A DNA stretch of 64,000 bases from an uncultured Candidatus Actinomarinales bacterium (GCA_943840565.1 CALSUY010000001.1:186001-250000); one strand, 5' to 3'; shown: positions 19,079 through 29,733, counted from the first letter of the stretch. Notes: generated by a model from the letters alone, not told the origin. Numbers and translations are program-made.

Positions 19079-21247
19079 TTTCTAACTATCTTCTCCATGC
19101 CCGAAAATTAATTTATGTAATAATTTTTGGTGCCTTAGTTTGGTTTATTTCATTCACTATATTTCCCGAAAATCAAATAATAAAAATAAGTGTTGGAGAT
19201 ATTTCTCCCGTATCTTTTACTGCCCCTAATTACATCGAAGTTATTGATGAAGAGCAAACAGCATTAAATAAAGCACTCGCAGTAGAATCCGTAAATCCTA
19301 TCTACTCAATAGATACAACTATTAATGATGCAGTAATTAATGGTGTCAAAGATATGTTCCTTGCCGTTATTGAAGCTAGGATTTCGGAAACTCTAATTGT
19401 TAATGATTCAGATATCGTTACTGAAAATACTGAACCAGAAGTGGAAATTAAAAATCTTACAAAGCTCGAACAAATTGAAAAAATTACTGAGTCACTTTTG
19501 TTTTCAACTATTTCAACTTCCACAATTGAAGTTTTAGTTGAAATTTCTAATTATGACTTAAACAATAAATCTAACTACCTTGCGCAACTTGAATTAGAAG
19601 CAAAAAGCCAAGCTAATGATATTTTAAATAATGGTATAAACAATGAAAATCTAAATGGACTAAGACAGAGTATTGTCTCTAATCCTCCTTATTTAGATCT
19701 AACAAGTGACCTTTTCTTACTGATACCTGAAAATCGCTTGAGGTCAACTGTTTCTGAGATAATTGCTGAAAATTTAGTATCTAACCAAAAATTAGAAGAA
19801 GATTTATGGAATAACCAAAAACAACAGATTTCAGATTCTGTAGAACCTGTGGTCATAAAATTTTTTGAAAATGACCTAATTATTCAAGAGGGAACAATTG
19901 TGAATCAGATTCAATACAATACCTTAGATAGTTTCGGTTATCTTTCAGGAGAATCGAGAACAATTCAAACTGCTGCTTTACCAATTATATTCTCAATATT
20001 TCTACTGATTTATTTTTTATTTTGGAGATTCAACGATTCTATTTGGAACAATGATAAAGAATTTTTATTATTATTAACTTTAATCCTCATAGCATCAGTA
20101 TTCCTAAGGGGAACTTCTTACTTTTCTCAGACATTAGAACTTGATTATTTAAAGTATGGAGTACCAATTTCTTTCGTTGGTGTCGTCTCAGCTACATTAC
20201 TGAATCTCAGAGCAAGTCTGGTTTTATCACTCTCTAGTGCTTTATTAGCTTTAGCTGGAGGTGGAAATATTGGACTTTTGGCCTTAGGAGGAATTCTTTC
20301 AATTCTTCCATCTGTGTTCATCTCAGAAGACATCGATAGAAGGCTCTTGCGAGAAAGAATAATTTACATATCCTTAACTCAACCTGTTATATCTTTTGGA
20401 ATCTATTTCTTCTTAAGAGAAGACTTTAGTCTTATTCGAGGTATTGATTACTGGTTTGATAGGTGGATTAGTTGCTAACTTGGCTGCATTTTCATTGATT
20501 ACATACATAGAAGCAGTCTTTAAAATCACCACAAACTTTCGACTATCCGAACTTGCAGATAGAAACCATCCAGGATTACGATATCTTGAAGAGAAGGCCT
20601 TAGGAACATTTAATCATTCATTAGTCGTAGGTACTTTAGCTGATAGAGCCTCAAATGTGATTAATGCAAACGCTCAATTAGCTAGAGCAATGGCATATTT
20701 TCATGATCTTGGAAAAACAGAAAATCCAACAATGTTTATTGAAAATCAATTTGGATCAACCAATCCTCATGACACATTATCCACACATGAATCTTCTAAT
20801 ATAATCAGGGCGCATGTCACTGATGGAATTAAACTAGCTAAAAAATTTAAAATACCAGAAGTTGTTTATAACGGGATATTAGAGCATCATGGTGACTCAA
20901 TAATGCGATTCTTCTATGAAAAAGAAAAAATAGATAATCCTGATGTTGATAAAAGTGATTTTAGACATTTAGGTAGAAAACCTACCTCCAAAGAAACAAC
21001 AATCCTAATGTTCGCTGATGCTCTCGAAGGAGCATGTCGGGCAAGATTTCTAAATGAAGATGCTGACGAAGAAAAAATAAGAAATGTTATTGAGGAAATT
21101 TTTAATGAAAAGATCTCCGATGGACAGCTAGAGAACTCACCAATTACATTTTCCGACATAGATAAAATTAAACAATCTTTTCAAAAAAGCTTAGAAGGTC
21201 TTTATCATCAAAGAGTAATGTATCCAGATATCTCTGAAGAAGAATAG
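19075..21247 (+). CDS. pgpH: PgpH-type 7TM-HD phosphohydrolase, one frameshift
   Basis: The first frame (19075-20478) encodes an N-terminal membrane anchor, a roughly 270-residue extracytoplasmic domain (7TMR-HDED) and a bundle of membrane segments. The second frame (from about 20450 to 21247) continues with TGLIGGLVANLAAFSL and an HD domain: LGTFNHSLVVGTLA, AYFHDLGKT and LEHHGDS contain the metal-binding histidines and aspartates. One missing base near 20450 splits the protein; reconstructed length is about 724 residues, normal for PgpH/YqfF. Known members hydrolyse cyclic di-AMP. The order phoH - pgpH - ybeY is common in Firmicutes and other phyla; its presence in an otherwise actinobacterial order is notable. 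The start overlaps phoH, and ybeY follows after one base. Confidence 0.88.
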
Positions 21248-21248
21248 T

Positions 21249-21701
21249 TTGAAAGTCACTTTCAATGGATATTTTTATAAAGATGAAAAAGAGAACATAG
21301 AACATGCAGTTGAGGTTTTTAACTATTTTTTCAATATTCCTAGTAAATTCTCTTTTAATCTATATTCCATTTCTCAAAAAGCAATAAGCAATCTAAATTT
21401 ACAGCATTTTAATAAACCAGGACCAACTGATGTGCTTTCATTTCCATTATTTTCTGGAATTAATGAAATAAAAAAACTTAATCCACATAATGAAGAAACT
21501 TTAGGAGATATGTTTTTTTGTAGACCTATTTTAAAAAAAAATGCTGCCGAATTCCACAAGGGTTTAATTGAAGAGTTGCAGCTAGTATTAATCCATGGTT
21601 TGTTACATTTAGTTGGCTATTCCCATTTAAATGAAACAAAATTGAGAAAAAAAGAAAATGAAATATTAGATAAGGTGTGGAATGGACTTAGCAAAGATTG
21701 A
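21249..21701 (+). CDS. ybeY: Endoribonuclease YbeY (rRNA maturation factor)
   Basis: A 150-residue zinc-dependent RNase involved in 16S rRNA 3' end maturation and ribosome quality control. The zinc motif HGLLHLVGYSH (family HGxLHLxGYDH) is at 116-126, and TDVLSFP, another family signature, is about residue 60. The usual aspartate before the third histidine is a serine here; the three metal-binding histidines are kept. The start is TTG 21249, one base after the pgpH stop, giving MKVTFNG. The stop lies 20 bases inside uppS. Confidence 0.93.
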   Translation: MKVTFNGYFYKDEKENIEHAVEVFNYFFNIPSKFSFNLYSISQKAISNLNLQHFNKPGPTDVLSFPLFSGINEIKKLNPHNEETLGDMFFCRPILKKNAAEFHKGLIEELQLVLIHGLLHLVGYSHLNETKLRKKENEILDKVWNGLSKD

Positions 21702-22392
21702 TCTAAACCATATAGCCATAATTATGGATGGTAACGGACGATGGGCCCAAGATAGAGGTCTCGAGAGAACTGCAGGACATGCAGCAGGTGAAGAGTCCCT
21801 GTCAAAGACCATCCACTGGGCATTAGAAAATAATTTAAAATGGCTAACTGTCTATGCTTTCTCTACTGAAAATTGGATGAGAAGTTCTGATGAAGTTGAG
21901 TTCCTTATGTTTTTCAACAGAGATCTTCTTATTAGAAGAAGAGAAGAATTTAATAATTTAGGTGTCCGTTTCCACTTTTTAGGTGATTTAGATGACGAAA
22001 AGATACCAGTTGAAAATAAAGTACTTATGTCGGAGACTGAAAAGCAAACTTCTTCAAATATAAAGCTGAACTTGGTGTTTGCTTTTAATTATGGATCTCG
22101 AGATGAAGTTCATAAAAGTATTGAAAAATTTACGAATGACCATGACTCTAATGTCAATGTCGAGCTGGTAAGTGATAAATTTAGAAATTATATGTATATT
22201 CCTTCTATGCCGGATCCAGATCTTTTAATAAGAACTGCAGGAGAACAGCGGCTAAGTAACTTTCTACTATATCAACTTAGCTACACTGAGCTTATGTTTT
22301 TTAAAACTCTTTGGCCAGAATTTTGTGAAGATGAACTTAATCAAGCTGTAGAGGAATTTTCAAAAAGAAAGAGAACTTATGGAAAAGCCTGA
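21682..22392 (+). CDS. uppS: Isoprenyl (undecaprenyl) diphosphate synthase
   Basis: A 236-residue cis-prenyltransferase that makes the polyprenyl diphosphate carrier for cell-wall and polysaccharide synthesis. The P-loop IMDGNGRWA with catalytic D16 is at 14-22. The later signatures FSTENWMRS, FNYGSRDEV and DPDLLIRTAGEQRLSNFLLYQ are all present. Length is normal. The product lipid is presumably the carrier used by the WecA- and PglC-type transferases in the downstream island. The gene overlaps ybeY by 20 bases and glyS by 14. Confidence 0.95.
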   Translation: MDLAKIDLNHIAIIMDGNGRWAQDRGLERTAGHAAGEESLSKTIHWALENNLKWLTVYAFSTENWMRSSDEVEFLMFFNRDLLIRRREEFNNLGVRFHFLGDLDDEKIPVENKVLMSETEKQTSSNIKLNLVFAFNYGSRDEVHKSIEKFTNDHDSNVNVELVSDKFRNYMYIPSMPDPDLLIRTAGEQRLSNFLLYQLSYTELMFFKTLWPEFCEDELNQAVEEFSKRKRTYGKA

Positions 22393-23678
22393 TAAAGAAT
22401 TATTTGAAAAAATAGTAAAAATAGCTCAAAACAGGGGATTCGTATTTAATGCATCATCAATATACGGTGGTTTAAGAAGTTCTTATGACTACGGTCCACT
22501 AGGTACATTATTGAAAAATAATATTGCAGAGCTTTGGTGGAAATCCTTAAAAACTACTGAAGTTAAAATTTATCCTGTAGATACAGCAATTATTCAAAGC
22601 ACCGAAGTATGGAAAGCCTCAGGTCATTTAAGTGAATTCACAGACCCAATGGTAGAGTGTAAAAATTGTAATTCGAGATTTAGAAGTGATTCTGAACCAG
22701 AAGTAACTTGTTGCGATACACAGGATTTAACTGAGCCTAAAAACTTTAACCTAATGTTTGAGACAAATCTTGGACCTGTTCAGAATGAAAATTCCCAAGT
22801 CTACTTAAGGCCAGAAACAGCCCAAGGAATATTTGTTAATTTCGAAAATGTACTTAGAACCATGCGGGCTAAGCTACCTTTTGGAATAGCAAATATTGGT
22901 AAATCTTTTAGAAATGAGATAACTCCCGGACAGTTTGTCTTTCGAACAAGAGAGTTTGAACAAATGGAAATTGAATTCTTCTGTAAAGAAGATGAATCGG
23001 AAGAGTGGATGAAATATTGGACCCAGAAAAGACTTGACTGGTATATCAAACTCGGTTTAAAAAAGAATCTTTTAAGACTAAGACCCCATGAAGCCGATGA
23101 ATTAGCCCACTATGCTAAATCTACTACTGATATCGAATATCTTTATCCATGGGGATGGGGAGAGTTAGAGGGAGTCGCAAACCGCGGTAATTATGACCTT
23201 GCAGCTCATCAAGAAAAAAGTGGAAAAGACTTAACTTATTTTGACCCAAAAGATAATTCAAAACACTTACCAACAGTTATTGAGCCTGCGGGTGGATTAA
23301 CAAGAACAGTTTTTGCTATTTTATTATCTACTTATGAAGAGGAACAACTTGAGAATGGAGATAGTAGAACACTTTTTAAAATGAGTTTTGAGATAGCCCC
23401 CATTCAAATAGCAATTCTGCCTTTAAGTAAGAAAGAAGAATTAATTAATGTTTGTAATCAAATTGATTCATTACTTGGGACCACTTTATAGAACAGAGAT
23501 CGATATTACTCAATCAATTGGAAAAAGATATAGAAGACAGGATGAAATAGGTACTCCTAATTGTATAACAGTAGATTTTGACTCCCTAGATGATGAATGT
23601 GTGACAATCAGAAACAGAGATACAATGAAACAAGAAAGAATTCAAATCACCTCCTTAGTTGAATATTTTCAAAATTGA
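22379..23678 (+). CDS. glyS: Glycyl-tRNA synthetase (dimeric type), one frameshift
   Basis: Class II synthetase of the single-chain homodimer type. The first frame (22379-23491) contains [32 protein letters not shown], the motif-2 segment [20 protein letters not shown] and [10 protein letters not shown] (motif 3). The remainder is in another frame to 23678: [39 protein letters not shown]. The shift lies at about 23470-23490 and part of the anticodon-binding domain there may be garbled. Because a cell cannot lose its only GlyRS, this is best explained as a consensus error. Reconstructed length is about 433 residues, near the family norm. It overlaps uppS, and dnaG starts one base after the stop. 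Confidence 0.93.
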
Positions 23679-23679
23679 T

Positions 23680-25324
23680 ATGGGTATCGCAAAAGATTCA
23701 ATAGAGTCATTAAAACTAAAAGCTAGAATAAGCGATTTCGTGTTGGCTTCTACTTCTGGTAAATTACGTGGCAATAAAGGTATGGCAATATGCCCATTTC
23801 ATGGAGAAAAAACTGCAAGTATGAGTTTTACCGATGAGGAAAATCTTTTTCATTGTTTTGGCTGCAAAGAAGGTGGGGACATATTTAAATATGTGCAACT
23901 CATAAACAATATTGAATTCCAAGAGTCAGTGGAGGTAGTTGCAGAAAAATACGCATTTAATCTGAAATATACTGATTCGCAATTTGAATCAAATCAAAAA
24001 AGCTTGATTCAAATGATGAAAATAATCTCTGATTACTTTATTAGCAAATATTGAGGAAACTGAATCTACAAAACCTAAAAAATACTTAATTTCAAGAAAA
24101 ATTGATAATGAAGCAATCAAAAAATTTAAACTTGGATTCGCTGAATTAGATGAAAAAATATTTTATGATTTTTGTAATAAAAACGATATATCTAAGCAAA
24201 ATCTAAAATCTCTAGGTCTGTTGAGTGAGAAGCAAAATTTATTATTCAGAGAGAGAATATTATTCCCAATAACAAATTTCAGGAATGAAACTGTTGCCTA
24301 CGGAGGCAGAGCTTTGAATGATTTTGGACCTAAATATTTAAATTCAGCCGAATCTCAAATTTACAAAAAAAATAAAACTCTATATTTTACGGACAACTTT
24401 CTCAAAAGTGTGAAGGAAAAAGATGAAATTATCATAGTGGAAGGCTACATAGATGTTATTGCATTCAATTTGCTTGGCTATTCCAATGTGGCATCACCTT
24501 CGGGAACTGCTTTAACTTCTCAGCAGTTAGAGCAGCTTTCAAAGTATTCATCAAACATTATTATATCTTTTGATAATGATGATGCAGGTATCAATGCTAC
24601 TAATAGAATTCTTGAGATTAAAAATTCTACATCCCGTGATTTATATTTAAAATGCATGCTATTACCTGAAGAATACAAAGATATTGGAGAATATTATGAA
24701 GATGGTAAAGACAATCTCGATTTACTATTAAGTAATAAGATAGATTTAATAGAGTTCTCTATTGACTCATTAATTAAAAAAGAAGATACAGGTGACAAAC
24801 GTATTATTTTCAGTGAGTTTAAAAAGCTTATTAGATCTCTCAGTCCACTTGATCAAGATTTTGCTTTTGATATACTTTCCGTCAAAATTAATACTCCAAA
24901 AGATTTACTTGTAAAGGAGCTGAAACATAAAAAATCAAGCCCAACTTACGGAGAGAGCTCTTCAAGCCAAAATGAAAGTAACAAACACATTGAAGCTTTT
25001 CAGGACATATTTATATCAAGTTTAATTAAGAATGAGTTTGAGAATATATCGGAATTTGAAGACCTGCTAAATTCTAGTGAAGAGCTATTCAACATCATTA
25101 AAAAACTTCAATCCGGTCAAAACAAAGATATCAGTAATAGCTTTATAAATATCTCTTTTACTGAATATCAATTACAGGAGGCAATTTCAAGATTGTACAT
25201 TCATTATTTTGAAATTAAAATAAACACATTAATTAGTCAATTAGAGGTATCAAATGACACAAATATATTTTCTGAAATTGAAAATCTTAAAAAGAAAATT
25301 GAAAATTATCAGAATACACTTTAA
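23680..25324 (+). CDS. dnaG: DNA primase, one frameshift
   Basis: Replicative primase. The N-terminal zinc finger is C38, H41, C59, C62 in CPFHGEKT ... CFGCKEGGD. The catalytic core carries RERILFPITNFRNETVAYGGRAL, and the Toprim residues are in IIVEGYIDVIAF and SFDNDDAG. The first frame ends at 24054; the second picks up at about 24045 with LANIEETESTKPKKYLISRKI, so one base is missing near 24043. Reconstructed length is about 548 residues. The last 140 residues are weakly conserved and serve as the helicase-binding domain. I chose ATG 23680, directly after the glyS stop; an upstream in-frame TTG is inside glyS. Being essential, its shift is another sign of base-level consensus error. Confidence 0.93.
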
Positions 25325-25347
25325 TTCATAGTATTATTAATTTGCTA

Positions 25348-25420
25348 TCCGAGGTAGCTCAATTGGCAGAGCAGCGGACTGTTAATCCGTTGGTTGTGGG
25401 TTCAAGTCCCACCCTCGGAG
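25348..25420 (+). tRNA. tRNA-Asn (GTT)
   Basis: A complete 73-base cloverleaf. The acceptor stem TCCGAGG pairs with CCTCGGA, the anticodon arm is GCGGA-CTGTTAA-TCCGT with anticodon GTT, and the T arm is GTGGG-TTCAAGT-CCCAC. The discriminator is G and CCA is not encoded. It lies 23 bases after dnaG. Confidence 0.96.
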
Positions 25421-25452
25421 CAATTAATTATCAACAGAATCGCAATCGTGTA

Positions 25453-25458
25453 TATAAT
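25453..25458 (+). promoter_or_regulatory. Possible -10 element of the SCP2-like gene
   Basis: A perfect TATAAT 25 bases before the ATG at 25483. No convincing -35 is seen at the expected distance. The gap allows a short leader containing the AGGAGG site. Confidence 0.4.
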
Positions 25459-25473
25459 TGAGTATTGGATAAT

Positions 25474-25479
25474 AGGAGG
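25474..25479 (+). promoter_or_regulatory. Ribosome-binding site of the SCP2-like gene
   Basis: AGGAGG, the full consensus, three bases before ATG 25483. It decides this start over the in-frame TTG at 25465. The spacing is tighter than usual. Confidence 0.7.
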
Positions 25480-25482
25480 AAT

Positions 25483-25773
25483 ATGTCAGAAGCATTGGAA
25501 TTTGTTAAAAAGAATATGGAAGGTAAAGATTTAAGTATCTTACCTGGTTCTATCAAATGGGTTGTAGATTCACAAATAGTTTATATGAGTCCTGAAGGTA
25601 GCGAAGTAACTGACGAGGATGCTGAAGCAGCATGTACAATTACCACTGATATGGAAACATTCAAGGGTATGTACGACAAATCCGTTAGCCCACAAGCAGC
25701 GTTCATGACTGGAAAAATTAAAATAGCTGGAGATATGGGAATTGCGCTTAAATTGCAATCTGTCATAGGTTAA
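25483..25773 (+). CDS. SCP2 sterol-binding-fold protein
   Basis: A 96-residue soluble protein matching the SCP2 sterol-transfer fold. The family's central strand pattern is seen in VVDSQIVYMSPEG and CTITTDMETF, and its C-terminal signature in AFMTGKIKIAGDMGIALKLQSVI (family GKLKVEGDMxLAxKL). Stand-alone SCP2 proteins bind hydrophobic ligands; the natural ligand here is unknown. It lies between two tRNA genes, just before the polysaccharide island. A very strong Shine-Dalgarno site and a TATAAT suggest high expression. Length is typical for minimal SCP2 domains. Confidence 0.8.
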   Translation: MSEALEFVKKNMEGKDLSILPGSIKWVVDSQIVYMSPEGSEVTDEDAEAACTITTDMETFKGMYDKSVSPQAAFMTGKIKIAGDMGIALKLQSVIG

Positions 25774-25778
25774 TTTAA

Positions 25779-25852
25779 GGGCCTGTAGCTCAGTTGGTTA
25801 GAGCAACGGACTCATAATCCGTCGGTCGCAGGTTCGAGTCCTGCCGGGCCCA
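25779..25852 (+). tRNA. tRNA with CAT anticodon (elongator Met or Ile2)
   Basis: A complete 74-base cloverleaf. The acceptor stem GGGCCTG pairs with CGGGCCC (one G-U), the anticodon arm is ACGGA-CTCATAA-TCCGT with anticodon CAT, and the T arm is GCAGG-TTCGAGT-CCTGC. It is not an initiator by stem features. Distinguishing elongator methionine from lysidine-modified isoleucine tRNA needs a covariance model. It forms the left edge of the large polysaccharide island, which starts 13 bases later. Confidence 0.93.
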
Positions 25853-25865
25853 CTTGAAAACATTT

Positions 25866-27847
25866 ATGAACATTAAAAATATAAATGCTCGAACAATTGG
25901 ATTAGTATTTGCATCAACACTATTAATTCCCTCAAATTACGGATTAAATATTTTAGGATTGAACTTTGAAGACTTGCCCATAGTCGTTCTTTTTTTATTT
26001 CTATTTTATAAAAAAATAAATAATTACAATCCTATTTCAAACATCTGATAAAGTATTTTTATCATTATAATTTCATTTATTTTATACTCAAATATATTTA
26101 CTCAAGAATTTTGAAATATTTAATCAAACAAATTTAAGATTCTATTTCTATTTTATCTTCAGTTATTTGTGTGTTGATGTAGTTAGAGAAAATAAGGAAA
26201 GCTTAGTTACAGTTTTTGAACCACTCTCATACTGTCATGATTGCAAACTTTTTAGTTGTTCTATTTCAAGTTCAACTTCCTGGAACTATTGATGGATGGA
26301 TATTTAAATAATTCTGGTAGCACTAATATCTTTTACATCTGGAAGACTAGGAGGATTTCAAGGTGGTGGTCCAAATGTTATTGGAGTGATTTGTCTACTG
26401 TATGTACTTTTATGTATATATAAAGCTTCAAGTTCTGATAATATTTTGAAATATTTCCGTACAGACAAGTTAAATACATTATTACTTATTATTTCCTTTT
26501 TCAATCTTTACATTACATATTCAAGAGGTTCATATTTAGCATTATATGTCTGGTTTGCTTTTACTTCTCATCTATACAAGAGCAGTTACAGTAAATTCAA
26601 AATCTATTTTTTAATTATTTCAATACTTTTTTCTGTAGTTTCAATCTTTATATTCCCTTCAATTTTTTTGAAACAATCAAATAGAAGCTTCCTAAACAAT
26701 CTTGCTATCAATAATTTGGAGCTTTTTGAGGGAAGTGGTGGTGGTAACTATATTAAAGAGGTCTATAGAGATTATTTATTAGGGCTTGATGATGATGAAA
26801 TTTTAGAAAAATTTAATATAGTCTTATTCAGAAAAAGACAAAAAAATCATACTACGAATCAACCCAAAAAGAAATTGATCCAGCTGAAGGGTATTTAAAG
26901 CTGAAATTTGATTACAAAGATGGTGTACTTACCAAGGTCTATAATCTCTTTCTACCACTCTCAAAATGGTATTACTTGGTCACAGATTGGTTCTGAACAT
27001 ACAAATGGATCAGTTATTGAACTTATGAAGAATGATTCATATTTTGAAGTAGGAGGTTGGGGAGATGGACAATCTCCAGGAGACTCATATCTTGATGGTT
27101 TTATTAAGCAAGTAGATATCAGTTTTCTAGACAATATTTACAGTTACCAATTTATTGAAGAAAATAGAGATAAAGACTACTTTGTATACTTACCTACACG
27201 TACAGAATTTTATGACAATAGAAATGATGGAAAATTAGTTTACACAGAAGATGGTCTCAAGTTAAAAAGACCAAGAAGTTATTGGGTAGCAATTCCAAGC
27301 GAAGATAATATATCTCAACAAGACTTTGAAGTAGTAATACAACTTAAACTTAATCAACATTCCCAAAGGAAATGAAACAATATTTAGCCAAAGTTCAATT
27401 ATTAGTTCTTCAGATAATATCAACAACCAGTCATGGAAGTGGTCAATTATTGATGGAAGAATGTATTTCTTTTGGGTAGAAGATATCATTAGTGGGTATT
27501 CGAACTACCTTGGAGGACAAAGTCTTAGGTCTGGAAGACTAGTTGCTACTAATGGTCAGTTTGATTCAATTACTTCAGACTTTTCACTTTCCCAATATGA
27601 TGAAATAACTACTTCACATAATGGATTCTTGACAATGGCAGTCGAATATGGCTTATTTCCTGTAGTTCTTATCGTATTTAGCATATTGTTTCTAGTTGTC
27701 AAAAATGCAAATTACAAAAATCATTTTTTAATTACTATATTGGTAGCTTTATTAACTCAAAATCTTACTAATGATTTAATATATTCACCAGATGTAGCAA
27801 TTTATTTTTGGATAATTCCTAGCTATTTATTCTTAAAAAAAGATTAA
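25866..27847 (+). pseudogene. Wzy-like membrane polymerase with LamG-like insert, many frameshifts
   Basis: The membrane portion is recognisable as an O-antigen polymerase: TLLIPSNYGLNIL at the start, then TSGRLGGFQGGGPNVIGVI, matching KGRVNGFQAGGPNSYADLI of the intact protein at 38281, and a C-terminus SHNGFLTMAVEYGLFPVVLIV. Between about 26860 and 27560 lies a soluble segment with LamG/concanavalin-like features (SFYHSQNGITWSQIGSE, FEVGGWGDGQSPGDSYLDGFIKQVDI, then a second piece NQSWKWSIIDGRMYFFWVED). Reconstructed length is about 660 residues, some 260 longer than its paralogue. At least six shifts break it, with dense damage at 26050-26330. The membrane family is clear; the insert is inferred from fragments. 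It follows the tRNA by 13 bases and may share its transcript. Confidence 0.65.
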
Positions 27848-27850
27848 GAA

Positions 27851-28970
27851 TTAATTAATCCAATTCGTTTCTGCATAAGTAGAAAAGTTTTCAGAAATTA
27901 TTAGTACTCTGTCTTCCATCTTCAAGTTCATATGGCGAAGTTGGTATTGAAACTTTGTTGATACTGCTAAAGTCTATATTTCTCAAATTCCACAGTGTAT
28001 TTATAGCAGAGCTTAAAGTAAGATTTTCATCAATGATAAATGAATCCTCTAGGCATTAATAAAACTATTTAATTCAGTAAGTGATTCAAAGTCATTAAGT
28101 CTTTTCAATAGTTGCAATATAACATACTGCTGTCGTCTCATTCCTTGATAAGTCACTTACACCATCCATCTTTTTCCATTCTGATGCATCTTCACCATTT
28201 TCATCTAATATTTTTTCACCAACTAATATTTCAGTATTTCTGGATACGATCCAATTCAAGGCTGTAGATCCAGTTACTACTTGACATCCTTTTTGCAATT
28301 CGAAAGAGTACCCTTCTTTTTGTGTACTATCTACACAGATTTCAATTCCATTAAAAGAGTTAATAATATTCTCGAAACCCTCAAAATTAAAACTTGCAAA
28401 ATGATCTACTTGATACCCGTTAAGTTTTTTACTGCAGCAGCTAGGTTTTCAGCATTGTTCCCACATTTATTTTCTGAGTAAGATGCCATTTATTCTTTCA
28501 AGATTTTCTGTACAATGAGTTAACTATCAATGTGTCTCTAGGGATAGAAAGTAGGTAGTGTATTGCTTTCAGTTTCATCAATAAGACCTACTATGATAAC
28601 ATCTGCTCTTTGACCTTCAACAAAACCTCTTGATTCAGAAGAATTTTCATCTCTTTCATCACTACCAATCAAAAGATATGATTTGTATCCATCTATATCC
28701 TTCGTTAGCAATGTTGTTTATGAGTAATTTTTCAATTTCTGATTTCTCAATTCTGAATTATTTCAGGGTTCGAGGTTTAGTTTCATTCTTCCTCGATATT
28801 TTCTTCACTAAGAAGACTTGTAGTAGGAGTACAGACCCTCTGATATATTTTCTACTCTATCTGGATCAAATGCTTGTTTTTCAAATCTTGGAATAATCGC
28901 AAATATTACTATGAACTGCTGTACTAACTAGTCCTATAAATAAGTAAGTGTATTTATTTAAAATTTTCAT
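27851..28970 (-). pseudogene. LytR-CpsA-Psr (LCP) family glycopolymer ligase, many frameshifts
   Basis: Read on the minus strand, the fragments line up with an LCP protein of about 370 residues. A short cytoplasmic start MKILNKYTY leads into a membrane anchor, then YLLIGSDERDENSSE (family LLLGSDxR), RADVIIVGLIDET, the hallmark LSIPRDTLIVNS, VDHFASFNFEGFENIINSFNGIE, GYSFELQKGCQVVTGSTALNW and a late SINKVSIPTSPYELEDGR. LCP enzymes attach undecaprenyl-linked glycopolymers to peptidoglycan on the outer face of the membrane. That suits a Gram-positive-type wall and explains a WecA-type transferase next door. At least six shifts break the frame, most likely from consensus error. Start 28970 and the stop at 27851 are inferred from the reconstruction. 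Confidence 0.72.
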
Positions 28971-28996
28971 GTTAAACCAAAAACTAAGTATAACTC

Positions 28997-29002
28997 TATA
29001 AT
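28997..29002 (+). promoter_or_regulatory. -10 element of the RmlA-like gene, leaderless spacing
   Basis: A perfect TATAAT followed by eight bases and then the GTG start at 29011. With no ribosome-binding site between, transcription would begin at or next to the start codon. It also lies in the divergent gap to the LCP gene. Confidence 0.55.
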
Positions 29003-29010
29003 ATCTCTTT

Positions 29011-29733
29011 GTGAATAAAATTAAAACAGTTATAGCAGCTGGAGGTCTAGGAACTCGCCTTCAGGGCTTTAGAGGAAATGACTCAACTAAAATTCTATTA
29101 GAAGTTGACGGATCTCCAATGATTATTCGGCAAATTGAACAGCTTACAAACTGGGGATTAAACGAATTTATCATAATTACTAACCCTTCTTTTGATAAAT
29201 TGATTAAAGATGTTATTAGTTCCTATTTTCCTGATAAAAATATTAAGTTTTACAATACAACATGAACAAAAAGGTATTTCACATGCACTTAATGTGTGCT
29301 AAAGAATACATTTATCCTGGAGACACAGTTTTTTTTATTTTAGGAGATAATTTCTTTGAACACAGTCCTAGCTGAAAGTATAAATTTAGAAAAATTGGTA
29401 ATAATAAAGGAGCCTATATATTTTCTACAAAGTTGAAAATCCTGAAGAATTTGGAGTTGCCGAATTCGATTCTAATAATAATGTTATTTCAATTGAAGAA
29501 AAGCCTGATAAACCAAAGTCTAATCAAGCTGTTGTCGGGTTTATATCTATGACGATACTGTTATGGAAAAAATTACAACTTTAAAGCCTTCTGCTCGTGG
29601 GGAGTATGAAGTAACAGATCTAAACAATTTATATATTCAAGACGGAAAATGTAAAAATGTAACTATAGAAGGATGGTGGATCGACGCAGGGACACCAGAT
29701 AGAATCATAGAATTAGAAAAAAAGTTAACTTAA
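29011..29733 (+). pseudogene. Sugar nucleotidyltransferase (RmlA-like), several frameshifts
   Basis: NTP_transferase fold enzyme that makes an activated nucleotide sugar from a sugar 1-phosphate. The start carries the signature VIAAGGLGTRLQGF with DSTKILLEVDGSPMI. Later fragments in other frames give [64 protein letters not shown] and GWWIDAGTPDRI. The last two are characteristic of glucose-1-phosphate thymidylyltransferases. At least four shifts lie between 29262 and 29560. Reconstructed length is about 241 residues, at the short end for this family. The start is GTG, eight bases after a TATAAT. The sugar and nucleotide are inferred from the family. Confidence 0.75.

Noticed and set aside
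22379-25324. glyS and dnaG as true pseudogenes
   Set aside because: Both are essential, all motifs are kept, and single-base shifts recur across the window; consensus error is the simpler reading.
25779-25852. Initiator tRNA-Met
   Set aside because: The acceptor end begins with a paired G-C and the anticodon stem lacks the three G-C pairs of initiators.
26908-27375. LamG-like fragment as an independent secreted gene
   Set aside because: No own start region or signal peptide; it sits between two halves of a polymerase in continuous order.
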